From Chthoniobacterales bacterium (GTDB lineage Bacteria; Verrucomicrobiota; Verrucomicrobiia; Chthoniobacterales; JACTMZ01): 44,495 nucleotides of DNA. Numbering within the stretch: position 1 is the first letter of the stretch; every line of letters starts with the position of its first letter. The translations under genes and the position numbers were made by a program. The stretch lies in contig JACSRX010000015.1 in assembly GCA_014879535.1 (NCBI GenBank), positions 1-44,495 of the forward strand, written 5' to 3'. The notes beneath the pieces were generated by a model. That model was given only the letters and a program-made list of their open reading frames with translations, was not told the origin of the DNA and did no database searches. This document shows, piece by piece, positions 40,937 through 44,495 of the stretch.

Positions 40937-42238
40937 TCAGGATGCCCGGCCGCGCGTGAGCCGGAGGCACAGCCAGAGGAGGATGCCGCAGACGAGGAAT
41001 GCGGCGGGCAGCCAGGAAATGGCAAGGGCGAAGATGCCGTTTTCCCCGGCGTCGGGGTGCGCGGAACGCATGTGGGCCGTCAGGCGGGCGAAGAGCAGTC
41101 CGGCCGCCGCGTAGCCGAGGTTGAAGGCAACCCCGCGGAAGCTGAGGACGGTGGCACGGACGCGGGAATCGGTCCAGAGGTTGAGGTAGTTCGAGGTGAA
41201 GAATTGGAGGGCCGACATGGCCAGTCCGAGCGGAATGACGACCCACGCGCCCCAGACGGGCCAGACGACGGGCAGCCCGGCGAGGCCGAGGAGGACGAGG
41301 GCGGCGACGATGGTGAAGTTGGTTTTCGCGCCGAACCGGGCGGTCATGCGCCGCGCCGCCGGGGCGGCTGCGAAACCGAGGAGCGCCAGGCCGGAACCGA
41401 GAAGTCCGTTGACGGCGGGCGGCAGGTCGATGAGCCGGTAGTAGTTGCTGGCAAAGGTGAGGAAGAGCCGCACGAAGCTGTCCATGAGCAGCGCGCCTGC
41501 CATGAGGAAGAGGATTTTCCGTGATGTGAACACATGGACGGCGCCCGCGAGGACATTCTGCCAAGCGCGGATCACGGCATGATGTCCGGAGGAGGCGCTT
41601 GCGGGCGGTTCGCGGAACCCCATGGCCACCGCCAGGCAGAGGACGGATGTGGCCAGTGTCGCGTAAACCGGCCAGCGCACCGTCGTGCCGGGCACCCAGC
41701 CGGTGCCCCCGAGCAGGGACGCCATCAGATCGCGGTCGAAGAGGGCGGCACCTGAGATCATGGCGACGAAGAATGCGCCAGATTTCCAGCGCATCAGGGA
41801 TTCGAGCACGCGGGACCAAGCCTTGTCGCGGTCTTCCTCGGGCAGCGAGTCGAAGGCCAGGGCCTCGTCGGCCCCGCTGGCACACGCCTCGGCGGCGCCG
41901 CTGAGGAGGCGGTTGAGCAGCAGGAGCCAGAACAGCCACGGGCTGGACGGCGCGAAGCAAAAGACGGTCATCTCCGCCACCATGAGCGCGGCGGCCAGCA
42001 CGACCATGCGCTTCCGGCCGATGACGTCGGCGAGCGCACCCGAGGGGATTTCCAGGAGGATGATGGCGACGGCCCAGACGACGTTGAGCAGCGCGTATTG
42101 CTCGAGCGTCAGTCCGAGGTCAAGGAACAGGACCCCGAGGACCGGGTAGTAGAAGCGTGCGTTGAAAAGCACGCTGAACGCGACATACAGCGGCAGGTTG
42201 CGCCGGAGCGCGCGGTCCGGCGGGGCGCCCGTGTCCAT
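40937..42238 (-). CDS. MFS transporter
   Basis: The protein has 433 residues with about twelve hydrophobic spans. The loop 2-3 signature of the major facilitator superfamily is clear (SGALADVIGRKRMVVLAA), after a first span in NLPLYVAFSVLFNARFYYPVLG. The half-way loop has RMTARFGAKTNFTIV. The substrate is unknown. The last spans end LRLTRGRAS. It starts 23 nt after the HAD phosphatase stop, so the two are probably one transcript, and it converges on the frameshifted gene. Confidence 0.9.
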   Translation of the reverse strand: MDTGAPPDRALRRNLPLYVAFSVLFNARFYYPVLGVLFLDLGLTLEQYALLNVVWAVAIILLEIPSGALADVIGRKRMVVLAAALMVAEMTVFCFAPSSPWLFWLLLLNRLLSGAAEACASGADEALAFDSLPEEDRDKAWSRVLESLMRWKSGAFFVAMISGAALFDRDLMASLLGGTGWVPGTTVRWPVYATLATSVLCLAVAMGFREPPASASSGHHAVIRAWQNVLAGAVHVFTSRKILFLMAGALLMDSFVRLFLTFASNYYRLIDLPPAVNGLLGSGLALLGFAAAPAARRMTARFGAKTNFTIVAALVLLGLAGLPVVWPVWGAWVVIPLGLAMSALQFFTSNYLNLWTDSRVRATVLSFRGVAFNLGYAAAGLLFARLTAHMRSAHPDAGENGIFALAISWLPAAFLVCGILLWLCLRLTRGRAS

Positions 42239-42261
42239 GGGGTCGCGCTCCGCGTGCGGTG

Positions 42262-43143
42262 TCAGTGCTTCGGGGCGCGGACCGTGACGGCCTCGAGGTC
42301 GCTGCGCCGGCGCTCGACGATGCTGTCGGCGATCTCGGTGATCATTTCCTCGAGGATCAGGCGCAAGTGGCTGCCCGGGCGGTAGTCGGCCGGCGCGATG
42401 TGGCGCACGCGGTCGGCGTGGGCGATGAGCTGGTAGCACTTCTTGAAGCTCACGCGGGTGGCGTCCTGCGGGTTGTAAACGGCGATGGCGCGGCCGCCGG
42501 TCTGCTTCATGACGGTGAAGCAGGGCACGTCGGTGGGGCCGTCGCCCACGTAGATCATGTTCTGGAAGGGGATCGGCCGCATGTCGCCCGGCATGTGGTC
42601 GTTGACGTCTTGGGAGAGGTCGAGCATCCCCTTGTTGATGCGGAAGAGGAACTGCGTCTTCTGGGTGTGGCTGATGACGCGCTTCGGGAAGGTGATGCGT
42701 CCGTCGGCATCCTCGGCGTATTCGCAGCCGAAGATTTTGCGGACGTAGGGCTCGATGCGGCTGCCGACGATGAGTTCCTTGATGCCGGAACTGACGATGT
42801 AGTGCTCGAGGGTGATGCCGTGCGCGTCGTGCTCGGGGGAGAGCAGCCCGGTGTTGAACTCCTGGAACATCTCCGGGATGCCGGGGAAGAAGCTGAGTTT
42901 CGCGCCCAACTCGCGGAGCTGGGCGTTGGTCGGGCGGTCGAGGTCGAGGTAATCGAGGAGTGCCTTCATGTAGGCCAGCTCGTGCTCGTAGCCGTGCTTC
43001 TGGACGAGTTCCCCGCAGCGCTGCCAGAACTGTTTCCCGTTGATGCCGAAATGCGGGAAAATCGCCTCCTCCTGCATGTAATTCGGGCTCAGGGTCTGGT
43101 CGTAATCGTAGATGATGGCGATGGTGCTTTGCGGAACGGACAT
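42262..43143 (-). CDS. HAD-superfamily phosphatase-like protein
   Basis: The protein has 293 residues, starting at MSVPQSTIAIIYDYDQTLSP. Motif I is DYDQT (nucleophile D13, acid/base D15), motif II is in VSSGIKELI, motif III is probably the Lys in FPKRVISHTQKTQFL, and motif IV is YVGDGPTDVPCF. All catalytic parts are present, with a large helical cap after motif I (FPHFGINGKQFWQRC and following). It is cytoplasmic with no signal peptide. The substrate cannot be read from sequence. It lies upstream of an MFS gene on the same strand. Confidence 0.88.
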   Translation of the reverse strand: MSVPQSTIAIIYDYDQTLSPNYMQEEAIFPHFGINGKQFWQRCGELVQKHGYEHELAYMKALLDYLDLDRPTNAQLRELGAKLSFFPGIPEMFQEFNTGLLSPEHDAHGITLEHYIVSSGIKELIVGSRIEPYVRKIFGCEYAEDADGRITFPKRVISHTQKTQFLFRINKGMLDLSQDVNDHMPGDMRPIPFQNMIYVGDGPTDVPCFTVMKQTGGRAIAVYNPQDATRVSFKKCYQLIAHADRVRHIAPADYRPGSHLRLILEEMITEIADSIVERRRSDLEAVTVRAPKH

Positions 43144-43182
43144 GGTATGCGGGCGCCTCATGCGCCAATGGGCCATGATACC
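43144..43182 (-). promoter_or_regulatory. Nested inverted repeat in the HAD/lemA divergent region
   Basis: GGTAT (43144-43148) pairs with ATACC (43178-43182), and inside it GGCGC (43152-43156) pairs with GCGCC (43162-43166). It abuts the HAD start codon, so it would fold in that mRNA leader or serve as an operator between the divergent genes. Arms are short and the case is weak. Confidence 0.25.
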
Positions 43183-43281
43183 GGGCCGCCGGGAGACTTC
43201 CACCCTTGTTTCTTGTGCCTTCAGGCGGCACTGCAAATTCCCTCGCAAGCATCCGGTCTTTGCGCGATACAGGCCGTCAGC

Positions 43282-43887
43282 ATGAAAATTCCCCGTTTTC
43301 TCCTCCTCGCGGTGGCGGCGTCCCTGCTGACCGGTTGCGGTTACAACCGCCTTGTCAGCCTCCGCCAGCAGACCGAAAGCAGCTGGGCCAATGTCGAGAA
43401 CGTCTATCAGCGCCGTGCCGACCTCGTGCCGAATCTGGTCAAGACGGTCGAGGGCGCGGCGGACTTCGAGAAGTCCACGCTCACGGACGTCATCCAGGCG
43501 CGGCAGCAGGTGACCAACATCAAGCTCGACCCGAACTCGCCGCCGGCCAGCCCGGAGGCCATGGCGGCGTTCCAACAGACGCAGGATGCGCTCTCCGGCG
43601 CCTTGTCGCGGTTGCTGGTCACGGTCGAGCGTTATCCCGAGCTCAAGGCCAATGCGAACTTCCGCGACCTCCAGGCGCAACTTGAAGGCACGGAAAACCG
43701 CATCGCGGTCGAGCGCCGGAAGTTCAACGAGGTCGTGCAGGAATACAACACGGCGATCAAGCAGTTCCCGACGGTGATTTATTCCGGCTGGCTGGGGTTC
43801 AAGGACCGCCCTTATTTCGCGGCCAGCGCCGGGGCGGACAAGGCGCCGGAGGTGCAGTTCAACTTCGGTGCGCGGCCCGGCTCCTGA
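43282..43887 (+). CDS. lemA: LemA family lipoprotein
   Basis: The protein has 201 residues. The lipobox LLTGC anchors it at C19. The family core is clear: GYNRLVSLRQQTESSWANVE, VYQRRADLVPNLVKTVEGAA, LKANANFRDLQAQLEGTENR, IAVERRKFNEVVQEYNTAI and the closing FKDRPYF. LemA proteins are membrane-anchored helical bundles of unclear role, often encoded next to TPM-domain proteins, as here. The next gene starts 20 nt before this one ends, so they are one operon. Confidence 0.95.
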   Translation: MKIPRFLLLAVAASLLTGCGYNRLVSLRQQTESSWANVENVYQRRADLVPNLVKTVEGAADFEKSTLTDVIQARQQVTNIKLDPNSPPASPEAMAAFQQTQDALSGALSRLLVTVERYPELKANANFRDLQAQLEGTENRIAVERRKFNEVVQEYNTAIKQFPTVIYSGWLGFKDRPYFAASAGADKAPEVQFNFGARPGS

Positions 43888-44458
43888 CCGCAAGCGGATC
43901 GTGCGGATCTGTCTGACAGGACTGCTCCTGCTGGCGGCATCGGCCGCGGTGGTGTCTTCCGCGCTGCCTGCGAAGCCGTCCGACCATGTGCTTGACGCGG
44001 CGCATGTGCTGGCCCCGGCGCAGCGGGAGGACTTGGCGAGGAAGTTGGCACAGTATGAACGGGAGACATCGAACCAGCTCCTTGTCGTGACGATGCCCCG
44101 GGTGCCGGAGGATCATGTGCTGGAGGACTTCACGCAGCGCACCGCGGAGTCGTGGGGCGTCGGGCGGAAGGACCGCGACAATGGCATCGTCTTGTTCGTC
44201 TTTCCGGAATCGCGGGAGACGCGGATCGAAGTCGGCTACGGGCTGGAGGGCGCGGTGCCGGATGCCTTGGCCAACGGCATCATCCAAGCGGAGATGATTC
44301 CGCGGTTCCGCGCCGGGGACATGGCCGGCGGAGTCCTGCAGGGGATGGATGCGCTCATGGCGGCGGCCCGGGGGGAGTATCAAGGCGAAGGGCGCACCCT
44401 TGAGGAGCGCAGCACGGAGACGCCGTTGTTCGTCCCCATTTTCTGGTTTCTGGTGCTC
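43868..44458 (+). CDS. TPM-domain (YgcG-like) envelope protein, 3'-truncated at contig end
   Basis: About 197 residues are visible. A signal peptide (ICLTGLLLLAASAAVVSSA) precedes a TPM domain: DHVLDAAHVLAPAQREDL, NQLLVVTMPRVPED, WGVGRKDRDNGIVLFVFPES, RIEVGYGLEGAVPDALANGI and GDMAGGVLQGMDALM. After it, FVPIFWFLVLL begins a membrane span, as in YgcG proteins. Start: GTG at 43868 overlaps lemA by 20 nt; GTG at 43901 is an alternative that avoids the overlap. Genome sequence ends at 44458. The apparent C-terminus read through to the stop at 44479 is encoded by sequencing adapter and is not real. Confidence 0.88.
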
Positions 44459-44495
44459 CTGTCTCTTATACACATCTGACGCTGCCGACGACGGA
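44459..44495. other. Illumina Nextera adapter contamination
   Basis: The 19-bp Tn5 mosaic end as read through (CTGTCTCTTATACACATCT, 44459-44477) is followed by GACGCTGCCGACGA (44478-44491), the Nextera read-2 side adapter. The final four bases, CGGA, would be the beginning of the index. This stretch is not biological. Confidence 0.98.

Noticed and set aside
1-44458. CRISPR arrays, tRNA or rRNA genes, insertion sequences, phage genes, defence systems
   Set aside because: I looked for regular repeats, tRNA T-arm patterns, transposase motifs and restriction or toxin genes and saw none I could support.
44459-44479. Natural C-terminus of the TPM-domain protein
   Set aside because: These codons are sequencing adapter.

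Overview
The window is a 44.5 kb contig end from a GC-rich Gram-negative bacterium, most likely a Verrucomicrobiota. Several features point there: a PEP-CTERM protein with autotransporter-associated repeats, a Minf_1886-family protein (a Planctomycetes/Verrucomicrobia family), a 34-aa AURKAIP1/COX24-type ribosomal microprotein behind a long-form hisG, giant secreted proteins with calcium-binding DxDGDG repeats, and a verrucomicrobial-type secreted protein with FELGVF and GEWILF blocks. The class cannot be fixed from sequence alone. I see no tRNA, rRNA, CRISPR array, transposase or prophage.

Layout. (1) 1-9649: the tail of a PEP-CTERM surface protein, a terminator, then a 2,792-aa secreted protein joining a complete GH13 amylase domain to a GH57-like domain through calcium-binding repeats. 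(2) 9660-17016, minus strand: a heavy-metal RND efflux operon. In transcription order it holds a Cys/His-rich secreted protein, a possible 31-aa leader ORF, an outer-membrane factor, a lipoprotein adaptor, a CzcA-type pump, a second outer-membrane factor and a His/Cys-rich periplasmic protein. A candidate promoter carries an 11-bp repeat inside its spacer. (3) 17095-20685, minus: a 44-aa membrane microprotein, Minf_1886, a double-domain M16 protease and DUF1844. (4) 20783-28434: recD2 on the plus strand; an SDR, lipA, glnD and an OmpA-like protein on the minus strand. (5) 28538-31281, plus: hisG, the COX24-type microprotein and a TPR protein. (6) 31306-37823, minus: a MacAB-TolC-type exporter whose first gene is a secreted FG-GAP protein. 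(7) 37904-39678: an LpxH-like phosphoesterase, divergent from an orphan PhoB-type regulator. Behind the regulator comes a compact unit: a sigma-54-like promoter, a near-perfect Shine-Dalgarno, a 26-aa membrane microprotein and a strong terminator. (8) 40036-40886: a secreted-protein gene split by a one-base slip in a G7 tract. (9) 40937-44458: an MFS transporter and a HAD phosphatase (minus), then lemA and a truncated TPM-domain gene (plus).

Many minus-strand neighbours overlap by exactly 4 bp (ATGA), so these operons look translationally coupled. The last 37 bases are Illumina Nextera adapter, not genome. The window is therefore an assembled contig end, and the last protein is artificially terminated.

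The strongest candidates for something undescribed are the sigma-54/26-aa microprotein unit, the poly-G frameshift (possible phase variation), the GH13-GH57 fusion and the FG-GAP protein coupled to a MacAB exporter.
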